Positions 49,801 to 59,260 of a DNA stretch of 64,000 bases are shown here, one piece after another. The stretch is from Sarcocystis neurona (lineage: Eukaryota > Apicomplexa > Conoidasida > Eucoccidiorida > Sarcocystidae), in NCBI GenBank assembly GCA_000727475.1, contig KL647325.1, positions 485,719 to 549,718 on the forward strand, in the 5' to 3' direction. Below the pieces are notes generated by a model that was not told where the DNA came from, searched no databases, and saw only the letters and a list, made by a program, of their open reading frames with translations. Each line of letters opens with the position of its first letter. Within the stretch, counting starts at the first letter, position 1. Made by a program: the position numbers and the translations under genes.

Positions 49801-52800
49801 AAGAAGCCGTGGCGGCGGAGCTTGGCTGCGGTACGAGCAGCTGGAGGATACGCAGCAATAGCAGCAGGAGGTTACGCAGCAGGAGAAGCAGCGCCGCAGG
49901 CAAATGACGCTGCTGCTTTCTTCGACGAGGAAGAGAGGGATGCAGAAGAGCAGGATGCGGAGGAGGAGGAGAAAGTCATGAGCGCAGCGGGAGAGGCGGG
50001 CGCGGACGCGACTGCTGCAGACTATGCAAAGGAAGACGGAAGTCAGCGGCAAAAAAAGAGTCAACAGAACGCTACTGCTTCTCCGTGGGGTGTACGTACA
50101 CTCGCGGAGGTGTTTGTGTATGCGCTGCTCAGTAAAGGCGTGAAGACGTTGACGCACACAGACAGACTCGTGCAGAATTATTCGCCAGTGCTGCGTTTCC
50201 TTGCCGCCGGCGCCTCAGACGAAGCTCTGCCTGCGCTTCTCGAGGCTCCGGCGAAGAGGCGCGCGGCAGAGAACGAGCGAGCCGCGGGCCGTCAGGCAGC
50301 TGCTGCTGCCGCTGCAGCGATGCCAAACGAAGCAGCAGGAACGGCAGGAGCAGCAGGAATGGCGGGAGCAGCGGCAGCAGAAACTGTACCTGAAGAAGCG
50401 CAAGCAGCAGAGACGCAGCATGAAATGGCTGCAGAGTGGGCAGATCTAGGGGATGCTGCTGCAGCGAACGAAGACGATGAGAAAGGCGCTGTTGCTGTCG
50501 ATCCTGCAGTCGAGGATGCGATTCTGCAAACGATTTTCAACTACTGGCGAAATTCTAGTCAGAAGTACGTTGGTGTGTATGCGTTCTTGCTGAAGAGAGA
50601 AGCTCGCACAGCCATTCTGGACAAGGAGGGGCTCCTCTTCTTCCTGCCTGTATTCGTTGATTTGCATGTCCCTGTCTCTCCTATATGTGTGCGGCCCTAC
50701 GCATTCTGTATAGATATCCTATAGACACTGCACTGTGTCTCTTTCTCTACATATATATATATATATGCACAGGTAGTAGCGGTGGACAGCTATTCCTCTC
50801 TATATAAATGCATATGTGTGTCCATCGTAGTAGAGTTACGCAGCTATTTCGCTCTCCCCCTGCCTACACATATATGTACACAGGTGTATATGCGTACGTA
50901 GTGAAGGTCGACAGCTACTTTTTTTCTCCCTCTGTCTACATATAAACATATATATGTGGAGGTGCGCACGTTGTAGAGATAGAGAGACAGAGGTGGAGAT
51001 GCGGAGACGCATGTAGAGAAAAGGTTTATGGAAAATCACGTTCTTCGGCCGCTAGCATTTGTTCGCTTCTTTGCTCTTCCGTGCGCGGGAAGGTCTCTGG
51101 ACGTTTGGGGTGTACGTACACCCAAGTGTCTTGCACGCACGTGAAGGAGAAGAAGAAAAAGACCGACACACATCCGCTGTCTCGCCAGGGGCACTCGAGT
51201 GACAGCCGCGCCTTCTGCGGAGAAACGAAGGAGGTCGGCCGTGTGTGTTGTCCTTCTTCAATGAATTTCTTTACCAAACTCTCGAGGTGGGGGTGCACGC
51301 GCTCGTTTTTCCACCTGCTTCGCGACTGTTTGCTTTACCTCCTCGAGTCCATCCTGCCGTCGTCAGTGGACCTACTGCTCTTCACCGGCCTCTTCTCTTG
51401 TCTTCTGCTGCCCCTGGGCACCCGCGCACGCGCTTTGTATTCTGCCTTGCGGATCATCCGACTGCTGTTGCTACTGCTGCCTGCGCCGTCTCCTCGACGC
51501 TGCTGCTGCAGCAGCTGCTGCACGCGCCGTTTGCTCGACGCTGCTACTGGGTCTGCTGCTGGATGCACCGGTTGCTGTACGCTGCTGTTGCAGCTGCTGC
51601 TGGGCGCACCGTTTGCCCTGCGCCGCTGCCGCAGCTGCTGGTGGCGCACCGTTTGCTGTACGCTGCTGGTGCTCTTGCTGCACCATGTCTTGTGGTCGCC
51701 CATCGAGTGACGTCTCCTGCTGGTCAGCGCAGCAGCAGCTCTTACCGAAGCGGCACTGCGGTAGCTGCTGTCGTTGCTGCAGCAACGCCTCATGGGTCGC
51801 GCCTCGTTCTCCTCCGGTGCGCAGCCGTTGCTGCCGGTGCGTACGTGTTTCGCTGCGATGTGCAGCGGCTGTCGCTGCTGCTGCATGCGCTCTTCCTCGC
51901 GTCTTCTTCTTCGCAGGCATGCGGCTACTGCCGCTGCTTCTGTGCGTCCTTCCTTGTGGAGAAGCCTCGGGTTTGGTGGCGCGCGCACGCGGAACACGTT
52001 TTTTTCTGCTGCTGCTGCTGCTGCCCCCGGCGTTTTTTCTGCGCTGTGTCTGACTCCTGCCGCGCTTCGCTGCTGCTGCTGCGGCTTGCACTCGGATGGG
52101 TCTGCATGTACATACTGCTGCCGCTGCCAAATGCTGCTGCTGCTGCAGAACCGTCTTGACCGTCCAACAGTTTTACATGCGCGGTGTCGTGCCGAAGGAA
52201 AGCATCATTCGCTTCGTCTTTGAAAACTTGTCTCCGGAGGAAAGAGGTAATTGCCCCGCGCGCGCCCTCCCGATATTTTTGTGGCGCAGAAAGGCTCCCC
52301 ACTCACAAGTTTGTCTGCACACGTGTGCGTGTAGACCATGCATGTTCATCTGCATGCAGACGAGGAAGGTAGCTCCCCGTGTAAACGTGCAGTTGCAGCA
52401 GTCTCTTCCGTTCTCCTGCGGAAGGAGACGCTGCCGAGAAACACGTCTGCGACAAAATACGTACACGGCGGAAAGCAGAAAGGGAGAGAAGTGTCCCGGA
52501 GCCCTGGCCGCACAGACCTGTTCGCAGAGACGGTTTTTTCTTCTTCTTTAAGAGCTCGCTGCAGCACTGGCAGGTTTAGCCAGTGCTTCTCGATTTGTCC
52601 TTACAGCTGGCTCCCTCTGTCTTCCTGGGTGATGGTCCTCGTGTAGACACGTAGATATATATGCAAACAGAAATACCCGTGTCTCTGTGTGTGTGTCTGT
52701 GTCTGTATGTCGCTGTGTGTGTTGCCGGGGCATGCGTGCGGGTGTGTGCGTCTCCACAGACGTCCTACCGTATTATGCGTCATATCGAAGAGCACGTGCG

Positions 52801-55387
52801 TGTAGGTTGCATGCCTTTGTATACATATATGTGTATGTATATATGTATGCGCACGCACGCGTGGGGCTTCCCAGAGGTGTTCCACGTCTGCAGAGAGGGC
52901 GTGTCTACCCGTGTCTATATTTCTACGTACGTACACGTGTGCGCAAGGCGTCGTAGAAATCCGCAGAAACACCATTTGTTGCAGACACATATACATGTGT
53001 GCGGACCTCCAAGGGACGCAGAAACACCAGCAGTTGCAGGCGTCTACACATGTGTGCGGGCCTGCAAGGGAGGCGGGAATTCTAGTTCTTGCAGACATAT
53101 ATACATATTTCCGGGCCTGCAAGGGACGCAGAAACAGCAGTAGTTGCAGACGTCTACACATGTGTGTGGATGTTCAAGTGACGAGATATCGGCGGGCTAC
53201 GCAGCGGCGACATCATGTCTCGGGAAGTTTGGTCGCGCAGAAGCCATGGACGAGGTACACTGCTGGCGCACGCAGCCCTATTGAGGCAGCGTATCTGCGT
53301 ACTTGCATCTGTATTTCACCCGTCTCTCCCTGCTCTTGTGCGAAGACTGCGTGCACCCATTTCCGTACCGGCGGGCCTGCGTTCTGTCTGCGTTGGTCTC
53401 CCAGCGGCGTAGGTGTGTGCCTGTGGCTTCTCTGAGAAATATTTGCTTGTCTCGTCTCCTCTGAAGAGAAAAGGCGGACACGGGGGGGTGCGCTGGATTA
53501 TCGTCTTGTCTCCTGCTCGAGAAAACACGGGACCACCTGCGGGATCGGAAGAAGAAATGTCACGTGCAGCCATTCTGCTTTGGCATGATGTGCTGCTTGA
53601 TGCGCAGGCCTCGTAAATGACTTGTCTGCCTGCCTTCTCCCTGCGGCCTGGCTGGTGCTGCTGTTCTTCCGGGTCGCTGCGCTGCTGGACGCTGTTGTTG
53701 GTGTCTGTCTCCTCTTCTCGCCTCCTCGCTCCGCGCTGCTGCTGCTGCGTGTGTTTGGCTTCCCCTCTTCGTGCTGCCGCTGCGCGTGAGGGCCCTTTCT
53801 TCTCCGCGCTGCTGCTGCTGCTGCGTATGTGTGTTGGCGTTCTTTCGACGTGCTGCTGCTGCATGTGTACCTTGGCTCCCCCCCGCGCTGCTGCGGTTTG
53901 CGCTGCAGACGACAGTCGCGTCATGGAGGTCGTGGAGAAGCTGCTGCAGTTCGCGATTGATGACGCCCGCACGAAGTACGCTGCTTTTCTCTCGTCGACG
54001 GCTGGCGGCATGTTTTCTCCGCTGCTGCTGAACTCTTTTCTTCTCAAAAACAGCGAATACCTGGCAGTACTGTAGCTGTCTCGCTGTACCTCTTTGCGTA
54101 TGTGTGTGTGCTTGCTGTGTAGTGCGCACCCGGTCCGTCGCTCTTCTCTCTCGCATGCAGTGGTGGAAGGGGCACGAGATATCACTATAGTGTGTGCTCC
54201 TCGCTACTGCGCAGCCCGATTTGCTGGCGGTCGCCAAGATACTTCTATTTGTGTGCAGCTTCACGTAGTCGCAGTAGATTTGTTAATACGTGCTGGTATT
54301 GCCTGCTCACTCATGCGAGGAGGTTCAGTATATGTCTCCACGGGGACGCCTTTCCACGGGAGCGCATAATAGATTTCTGTGGGTTGTCCTGTGTATTCAT
54401 CTGTGTATCTCGCGGGACCTGTGTACACATATGTATTCGTATGCATCCACACGTAGGTGTCTGCGGGATGTCATATGTATATGCGTATCTATACGTATAC
54501 ATGTATGGACGTACGTATACACACATGTATATTTGTGTATGTGGACATATACATATATGTGTGTGTATATTTGGATGTATACGTATGTATGCGTGTACGT
54601 GTACGTATGCGTGTGACTGTTCCTCCCTTTCTCTCTCTCGCTGTCTCTCTCTATACATATATACATGAATATATATATGTACATATTTGGTTGTGTACGT
54701 GTTCACGCTTCCTGCATGTATGTGTAGACGTGTATGGAGTATTTGCATTCGTTTATCCGTGGATATGTGGTGCGGTGTGGTGAGGGGGAAGTGAGTGCCT
54801 CCTCTACATGCGTGAGGAGCCAAACATTTGTGTGCGCGCGTGTGTATCATATGTCTCTGTACACAACTTTGCGCAGCAGAATACGTCCCTGAAGGATCTG
54901 GTGCAGGTAGATTTCTGTCTGTGTAGAAGAGAGTGAGTAGAACTTTTATAGGGCGGTGTGAAGACATCTGGGCGGCTGTCGGCCATGTTGCTGCTGCCAT
55001 TCCTGCTGGTGCTGCCACTGCTGCTGATGCTGCCAGTACTGCTGGTGCTGGCAGTACTGCTGGTGCTGCCATTAGTGCTGGCGCTGCCACTGCTGCTGGT
55101 GCTGCCGCGGTGCGGCTGCTGTTGCTGCTGCTGTTGCAGGACGGCGGCAGCAAGGGTCTTGTCCGAAGAGGCGCAGCAAGCACATGCACTTTCCCCAGTC
55201 GAAGCGCTGCACCAGCAGGAGACGGCGAGACGAAATGCTGCGGCTGCGGCGACGGCAGCAGCTGAAAATGTACGAAGGCGCGGACTCGTAACGGGGCGGA
55301 CCGTCTGTGTGACTTACTTCCTTTCCATATCTATAAATGCTTGTCTCTCTGTCACCCACTGTCCTCATATATATATATATACATACG

Positions 55388-55423
<36 letters not shown>

Positions 55424-58400
55424 TACACACACATTACATTACAAATATATATACATACACATGTATGTATATATGTACACATACATACTCTCATACATTA
55501 TATATGTACATATACATATATATATATGTATATATGCATGTGAGTACATACACATATGAAGAAATGCATATACCTGCCCTTGGCAGTAGTGCAGTGTAGG
55601 CGTAAAGACTCTCCGAGACCGCATGTGTCTTCGTGGGTTTGTGTGTGGAAACGGATGTTCGTTGTTCGCTAAAATTGATGCTTTGCTCGTCCACAGATTT
55701 AGTATATATATATATATATATATATTTGTATTATCCCACGTACACCGATAGGCACATATATATGTGTATATATATATATATATATATAAAGACAGACCGA
55801 GTGGGGCACCGCTATCGTCTTCGTGTGCACGCCTCGCGTAGCAGCAGGCGTGGCCAGGGAAATGTGCGGGAGTGCGTTCAAGTCGCTGGTGCGCGCAGAG
55901 GGAAGTCAGTCATGAGAGGAGCGTCCGTCTGCTTGCGTCAACGAAGTTGAAGCATGGCCCTTCTCCCTCACACACGGCTCTCTGTCGATGATAATACTAG
56001 CATCGAGACATGCACATGCATACATTTTTGTCGTGTGTATATATATATGTGTGTCTGGAAGCGTGTATATGCATGTGTAGCTTTACGCGCGTGAACAGAT
56101 ATATAATGAAGTACATATAAATTGATACGTATATGTGTATGGGGGTCTATATTAGAGGATTTACGCATACACTGTTGCACACATTTGTATACATAGATAA
56201 GTGTATGGGCGTACTTCTTGTTGCAAGCGTCTGTCTTTACACGGGCGGTTGAGTTTGGCTGAATGTATGAAGCTGCATGCGACATGCCTGAGGATGCAAC
56301 GCTGCGATGCAAGAAGCCGTTTCTGTGGGGAAAGTGAAGAGTGCTCCTGCCCTTCCTGCTGCTGAGCGGTGCTGCTGCTCCCCTGCTGCCGTAGACGGCT
56401 GGTGTCCAGCTCCTTCGGTCCTGCTGCGCAGTTGCACCTGTGGCTGTCCTCTATTTTCGGTCGCGTGCGGCTCGGCGGCTCCTTGCCTGCCACCACTGCT
56501 CTGCTGCTGCTGGGTGCTGCCACTTGCTTCTGCTGCTGCTGGATGCTGCTGCTTGCTTCTGCTGCTGCTGCGGTGGTGCTGCTTGCTCCTGGTGCAACTG
56601 GGTGCTGCTGCTACGGTGCCGTTGGTTGCTGCTGCTACTGCTACGGCGCGGCTGGTTGCTGCTGCTAAGGTGCCGTTGGTTGCTGCTGCTACTGCTACGG
56701 CGCGGCTGGTTGCTGCTGCTACGGTGCCGCTGGTTGCTGCTGCTACGGTGCTGCTTGTTGCTGCAGCTGGTCCACTTAGTTTTGGACTATTTCATGCGGG
56801 AGTTGTTGAATGAAGAGCACCCGGTTCGTCGAGGAACGCTCCAGGCGCGGCTCCTGTACGTTAGCCGTGACTACGCTTCCCACATAAACGTCTCGGCCCT
56901 ACATGAGCAGGTGCGGCTCATTCCCGTGAATGATACATATATAAATACATAATTATATAAGTGCATATATATATATATATGTTTGCGGTGACGTTTATCT
57001 TTATAACTCAGTATAATCAGCCCTGTAGAAGTCGTCGCTCGCCCATACGTATATATAGATAATGTGTGCACAGGTGTGTATATATATAATCGGGCTGTCT
57101 CTGTCTCATTCCTTTCGTGTACACGTATACGTGTGTATGGAAGTATGCACGGATATATGTACGTATGTGTATGTATATGCGTGTGTCTATAGATCTATGT
57201 ATGCACGTATACATTTATGTATATATTTATATACGTGTGTGTGTGAAAATATACGTACAGCTGTTGAAATGCTCTCTGTGGCTGCAGTAGACAGAGGCAT
57301 TACGTTTTGTGTGGTCGTTTGGGAATTTTACCTGCCAGGTGCGTGGCAAGTGATTCTTCGTGTAGTGCACTAAGGCGTCTTTTCTATTTGTTGATCTTCT
57401 TCCCTTCGGTCGTAAGTACACATATAAACAATCGTATATATCTACTTACCCACCTCCTTATACATATGCATATAGACCTACGTGTGCACAAAGAAATTTT
57501 TCAGGGTGCACACTCTCACGTTGCATTCCATGTGGCCAGCTGAAAGTCAGCCATCTACACATATACATATATATATACGTGTGTGGGTTGGTAGGAGAGA
57601 CAGGTAAAGAGATAGGGAGTTAGACACGTATAGAGAGATAAGCAGACAATATATAGGCACATATATATATATATATATACGTCTTCTTGTTTACGCTCAG
57701 CGTGTATCCCTCTCCATGTATATATGTATATATGTGTATATACGTATAGGGTGGTAGGAGAGAGATGCAGGGGGAGGTAGAGAGGTAGATACGTGTAATG
57801 AGGTACGCAGACAGTATACTCGCACTCATTTACATACATCTTGTTATATACGCTCAGTGTCTTTCTCTGTCTATCCGTCTGTATACGTATTCAATACTAC
57901 TGTATTGGTGGTGTGGATGTTAGAGGGTTCGAGTCCTGGTGTGGGTGCGTGCATGCGGCACGGGCAGCTCTTTGCTCCGGCCGAGGCGCAGTTGTTTGTG
58001 CCACGCGGCTGCCGTCGCTTTCACCTCATGCAGAAAAGGCGTCATTGGACACATCCGTGTGAGAAGTTGGCGCACTTCATACGTCTCTCTGTCCCTCGCC
58101 TTCAGTCGACTATGTACGTAGCCAGGGTCTGCGTGTGTACATGTTATGTGCGGGTGCTGCACATGAGACTTCGTACGTGAAGGTGTGTGTGTATGCGCGG
58201 GGGTCCATAGCATGCGCGTGTGTGTATGGGCAGTGCACTGACTCCTTGGCTTTTCGTCCGTGCAAAAATTGTCGCTGCTGTACTGGAGCCGTGCAGTAGT
58301 TCATGTCCTAGAAAGTTCATATATATAGATATAGATGGATACGTGTGCCAGAGAAGTTGGTGCAGCTGTGGAAGGAAAATGTGTGCACGCAGCTGAGCGA

Positions 58401-58665
58401 CATCCTCTGCCCGGAGGTGGAGCAGTTTCTCGCCGTGACGTACCAAGTGCAGCAGCACTACCACTTCCTCCACAACGACCGCGTGGAGCCCGAGGTCGCG
58501 ACAGGCGCTGCCGCGGCTGCACGCGCCGCCGCACAAGCGCAACAGGCGGCAGCGGCGCAGCACCAGCAGCAGGAGGAGTCCTCTGCAGCTGCAGGCCAGA
58601 ACGGCAGCAGTAGCATGCACGAGCAAGAAGACAATTTCTCCGCTCCTCCTGTTCTTGCAGCATAG
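34051..58665 (+). CDS. CBP80: Nuclear cap-binding protein large subunit CBP80/NCBP1, 14 exons
   Basis: With CBP20 this protein forms the complex that binds the m7G cap in the nucleus and aids splicing and export. Exons: 34051-34876, 37505-37686, 39182-39274, 40591-40866, 41923-42146, 44403-44523, 45790-45978, 47919-48077, 48961-50564, 52149-52246, 53909-53975, 55140-55269, 56767-56866, 58352-58665; total 4383 bp, 1460 codons plus TAG, every joint in frame. The chain matches human NCBP1 in order: N-terminal MIF4G helices, [109 protein letters not shown]. Human NCBP1 is 790 residues; the excess lies in Ala/Gln/Glu insertions in exons 1, 4, 9, 12 and 14. The start at 34051 gives a basic Gly/Arg-rich N-terminus. 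The least certain joint is exon 13 to 14. Confidence 0.92.
34877..37504 (+). other. CBP80 intron 1
   Basis: 2628 bp. TA-rich microsatellites lie at 35000-35330, 35590-35620 and 36840-36890, with a long complex middle (35340-36710) holding only short open frames and palindrome copy 2. No separate gene recognised. Confidence 0.7.
36325..36342. promoter_or_regulatory. Palindrome GCGGTGTACGTACACCGC, copy 2
   Basis: A perfect 18-bp inverted repeat in CBP80 intron 1, the longest copy of the recurring palindrome. Confidence 0.5.
37505..37686 (+). CDS. CBP80: CBP80 exon 2
   Basis: The acceptor is GTGTCTCAG. Text [20 protein letters not shown] and [20 protein letters not shown] aligns with the human segment from IYTTLVGLL to VYLVRFL. 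The donor is GTG|GTGAGC. Confidence 0.92.
38253..38266. promoter_or_regulatory. Palindrome GGTGTACGTACACC, copy 3
   Basis: A perfect 14-bp inverted repeat in CBP80 intron 2, first of three within 353 bp. Confidence 0.5.
38441..38452. promoter_or_regulatory. Palindrome GTGTACGTACAC, copy 4
   Basis: A 12-bp perfect core; the outer base pair is broken (G...G). CBP80 intron 2. Confidence 0.45.
38592..38605. promoter_or_regulatory. Palindrome GGTGTACGTACACC, copy 5
   Basis: A perfect 14-bp inverted repeat in CBP80 intron 2. A diverged relative, AGTGTACCTACACT, lies near 38805. Confidence 0.5.
39182..39274 (+). CDS. CBP80: CBP80 exon 3
   Basis: This 31-codon exon follows acceptor TTTGCATGCAG. 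Text [20 protein letters not shown] aligns with the human SMVAMFENFVSV segment. The donor CTC|GTACGC is in phase 0. Confidence 0.85.
39275..40590 (+). repeat. CTG-rich CBP80 intron 3
   Basis: 1316 bp packed with CTG triplets on the sense strand, giving long Cys/Leu/Ala open frames (for example 39314-40144) that are repeat translation. Homology runs directly from 39274 to 40591. Confidence 0.75.
40591..40866 (+). CDS. CBP80: CBP80 exon 4
   Basis: Text [20 protein letters not shown] matches human SSLPWVGKELYEKKDAEMD. An Ala/Gln/Pro linker and the helix [15 protein letters not shown] follow. The donor is GAG|GTACGT. Confidence 0.92.
41923..42146 (+). CDS. CBP80: CBP80 exon 5
   Basis: The acceptor is TTTCTTGTAG. 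Text [20 protein letters not shown] corresponds to human DRWQERHILRPYLAFDSIL. The donor TG|GTCAGA splits the Trp codon in SHDRW. Confidence 0.88.
42600..42960. repeat. Imperfect repeat of AGAATAGCAAGGCATA blocks in CBP80 intron 5
   Basis: The text CAxGAATAGxAAGGCATA recurs near 42654, 42683, 42741, 42794, 42838 and 42881, each followed by a TA microsatellite. This looks like repeated duplication of a microsatellite with its flank. Confidence 0.6.
44403..44523 (+). CDS. CBP80: CBP80 exon 6
   Basis: The acceptor is GTTGCTCAG. Text [20 protein letters not shown] then [11 protein letters not shown] matches the human VIEENLHCIIKSHWKERKTC segment. The donor is GAG|GTATTT. Confidence 0.92.
44524..45789 (+). 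repeat. CTG-rich CBP80 intron 6
   Basis: 1266 bp of sense-strand CTG-rich sequence with long Cys/Leu or Ala/Ser open frames on both strands. Not coding: exons 6 and 7 join without it. Confidence 0.75.
45790..45978 (+). CDS. CBP80: CBP80 exon 7
   Basis: The acceptor is GCTGCTGCAG. Text [20 protein letters not shown] matches human VIFAELFQLPAPPHIDV. The donor is CGA|GTAAGA. Confidence 0.93.
45979..47918 (+). other. CBP80 intron 7
   Basis: 1940 bp with TA microsatellites (46140-46330, 46600-46730, 47580-47600) and complex sequence. A short plus frame near 46900-47040 is open but not recognised. Confidence 0.65.
47919..48077 (+). CDS. CBP80: CBP80 exon 8
   Basis: The acceptor is ATTCCGTAG. Text [20 protein letters not shown] then [20 protein letters not shown] matches the human CVDRFINWFSHHLSNF block. 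The donor is CTG|GTACGT. Confidence 0.92.
48961..50564 (+). CDS. CBP80: CBP80 exon 9
   Basis: This 1604-bp exon is the largest. It starts at acceptor TGAATCTCAG with [20 protein letters not shown], carries a Glu/Ala-rich insertion of over 300 residues, then [20 protein letters not shown], a second Ala/Gln linker and [10 protein letters not shown]. The donor AA|GTACGT splits a Lys codon. Confidence 0.92.
50090..50101. promoter_or_regulatory. Palindrome GTGTACGTACAC, copy 6, inside coding exon 9
   Basis: The 12-bp core falls in codons for GVRT of CBP80 exon 9, so here the site is also coding. Confidence 0.4.
50565..52148 (+). other. CBP80 intron 9
   Basis: 1584 bp. It starts with complex sequence and microsatellites, carries palindrome copy 7, and becomes CTG-rich from about 51450 to the acceptor at 52148. 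Confidence 0.7.
51108..51123. promoter_or_regulatory. Palindrome GGGTGTACGTACACCC, copy 7
   Basis: A perfect 16-bp inverted repeat in CBP80 intron 9. Confidence 0.5.
52149..52246 (+). CDS. CBP80: CBP80 exon 10
   Basis: The acceptor is CTGCTGCAG. Text [20 protein letters not shown] then [12 protein letters not shown] matches the human AVLVDKMIRTQIVDCAAVAN block. The donor is G|GTAATT. Confidence 0.9.
52940..53185. repeat. 55-bp tandem repeat in CBP80 intron 10
   Basis: TTGCAG anchors occur at 52979, 53034, 53089 and 53144, exactly 55 bp apart. Units share CTACACATGTGTGCGG, GGGCCTGCAAGGGACGCAG and AAACACCAGCAG segments; an upstream partial copy starts near 52940. Confidence 0.85.
53909..53975 (+). 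CDS. CBP80: CBP80 exon 11
   Basis: The acceptor is GCGCTGCAG. Text [20 protein letters not shown] corresponds to human RDFTRLFVWEILHSTIRK. The donor is AA|GTACGC. A 21-bp phase-neutral piece at about 52550-52570 could be an extra micro-exon before it, but the alignment does not need it. Confidence 0.82.
54970..55139 (+). repeat. CTGCTGGTGCTGCCA-type repeat before exon 12
   Basis: Irregular CTG-rich units fill the 3' end of intron 11 up to the acceptor of exon 12. Confidence 0.7.
55140..55269 (+). CDS. CBP80: CBP80 exon 12
   Basis: The acceptor is CTGTTGCAG. It encodes an Ala/Glu/Gln-rich helical segment ([20 protein letters not shown]) at the place of the charged coiled coil of human NCBP1. 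The donor is AAT|GTACGA. Confidence 0.78.
56590..56766 (+). repeat. 54-bp CTG-rich tandem repeat abutting the exon 13 acceptor
   Basis: GGTGCCGTT/GGTGCCGCT anchors at 56615, 56669 and 56723 are 54 bp apart. The last unit runs into TTGCTGCAG, the exon 13 acceptor, so repeat copy number sets the sequence upstream of this splice site. Confidence 0.8.
56767..56866 (+). CDS. CBP80: CBP80 exon 13
   Basis: The acceptor is TTGCTGCAG. Text [20 protein letters not shown] matches human FLVIFQRFIMILTEHLVR. The proposed donor C|GTGACT gives the phase needed for exon 14; the frame remains open to 56950, so this border is the weakest of the gene. Confidence 0.8.
58352..58665 (+). CDS. CBP80: CBP80 exon 14 with stop
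   Basis: The acceptor is CGTGTGCCAG. Text [20 protein letters not shown] matches human WYKNCIERLQQIF. The exon ends in an Ala/Gln/Ser tail and TAG at 58663-58665, immediately followed by a consensus donor GTGAGG. Confidence 0.85.
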
Positions 58666-58896
58666 GTGAGGTGGCGTCAGCTTGCGTGGAACCCACGTAG
58701 TTGCGAAGAAAAGAGGACGCTGGAGGGGGCACCACGACTCGCCGACAGCAGCAGGCAGGGCTACCGTCGAACAGCTGGGAGTCTCCTCAGTGCGCCAGCA
58801 GCAGCAGCCGCAGCCACGCCGGCAGACTCTTAGACGCAGTGTGAGGCGTCAGCGGCAGGCCAACGGCAGCAGCAGCCGGGCAGCGTTCTTTTCTAG

Positions 58897-59062
58897 CAGC
58901 AGCAACAGCAGGAACAGCGGCACCGCAGCGGCAACACGCGGGTGCAGCAGCACCAGGAAGAATGCATTCGCTTCCGTGTTCTTAGAAATGGAGGGAATTT
59001 CACTGCCGAGCAGCTGATCTTGTCTCGTTTGGCGTGCCAACACGCTGCCACTCTGCTGCGCG
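58897..59062 (+). CDS. Candidate extra exon after the CBP80 stop
   Basis: An acceptor-like CGTTCTTTTCTAG precedes an open stretch with QQQQQEQRHRSGNTRVQQHQ then CIRFRVLRNGGNFTAEQLIL and SRLACQHAATLLRG; the donor is G|GTACAC. The NFTAEQL text resembles the last helix of human NCBP1 (LLFTAELDPHILAVF). It could be an alternative C-terminus of CBP80 or a 3'UTR exon. Confidence 0.35.
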
Positions 59063-59260
59063 GTACACCGGTAGTCTGCTCCACGTACATATATGTGCTC
59101 CCCTCTCTCTCTCTCTATATATATATATGAGGATTTATACAAATATACATATATATATATATATATATATATCATACTTGAGGGTATGTTCCTCTGCGGA
59201 ACTGTGCTGCGTGTAGACTTCTTTCATCTACGGTTGTTGTATGTGTGCGCACATGCAGGC

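Noticed and set aside
52550..52571. 21-bp micro-exon between CBP80 exons 10 and 11
   Set aside because: It is phase-compatible, but the alignment to NCBP1 is better without it and its acceptor is no stronger than many pyrimidine-AG texts nearby.
57920..57940. GGGTTCGAGTCC, like the B box of a tRNA gene
   Set aside because: The T-arm stem does not pair beyond three bases and no cloverleaf can be drawn upstream.
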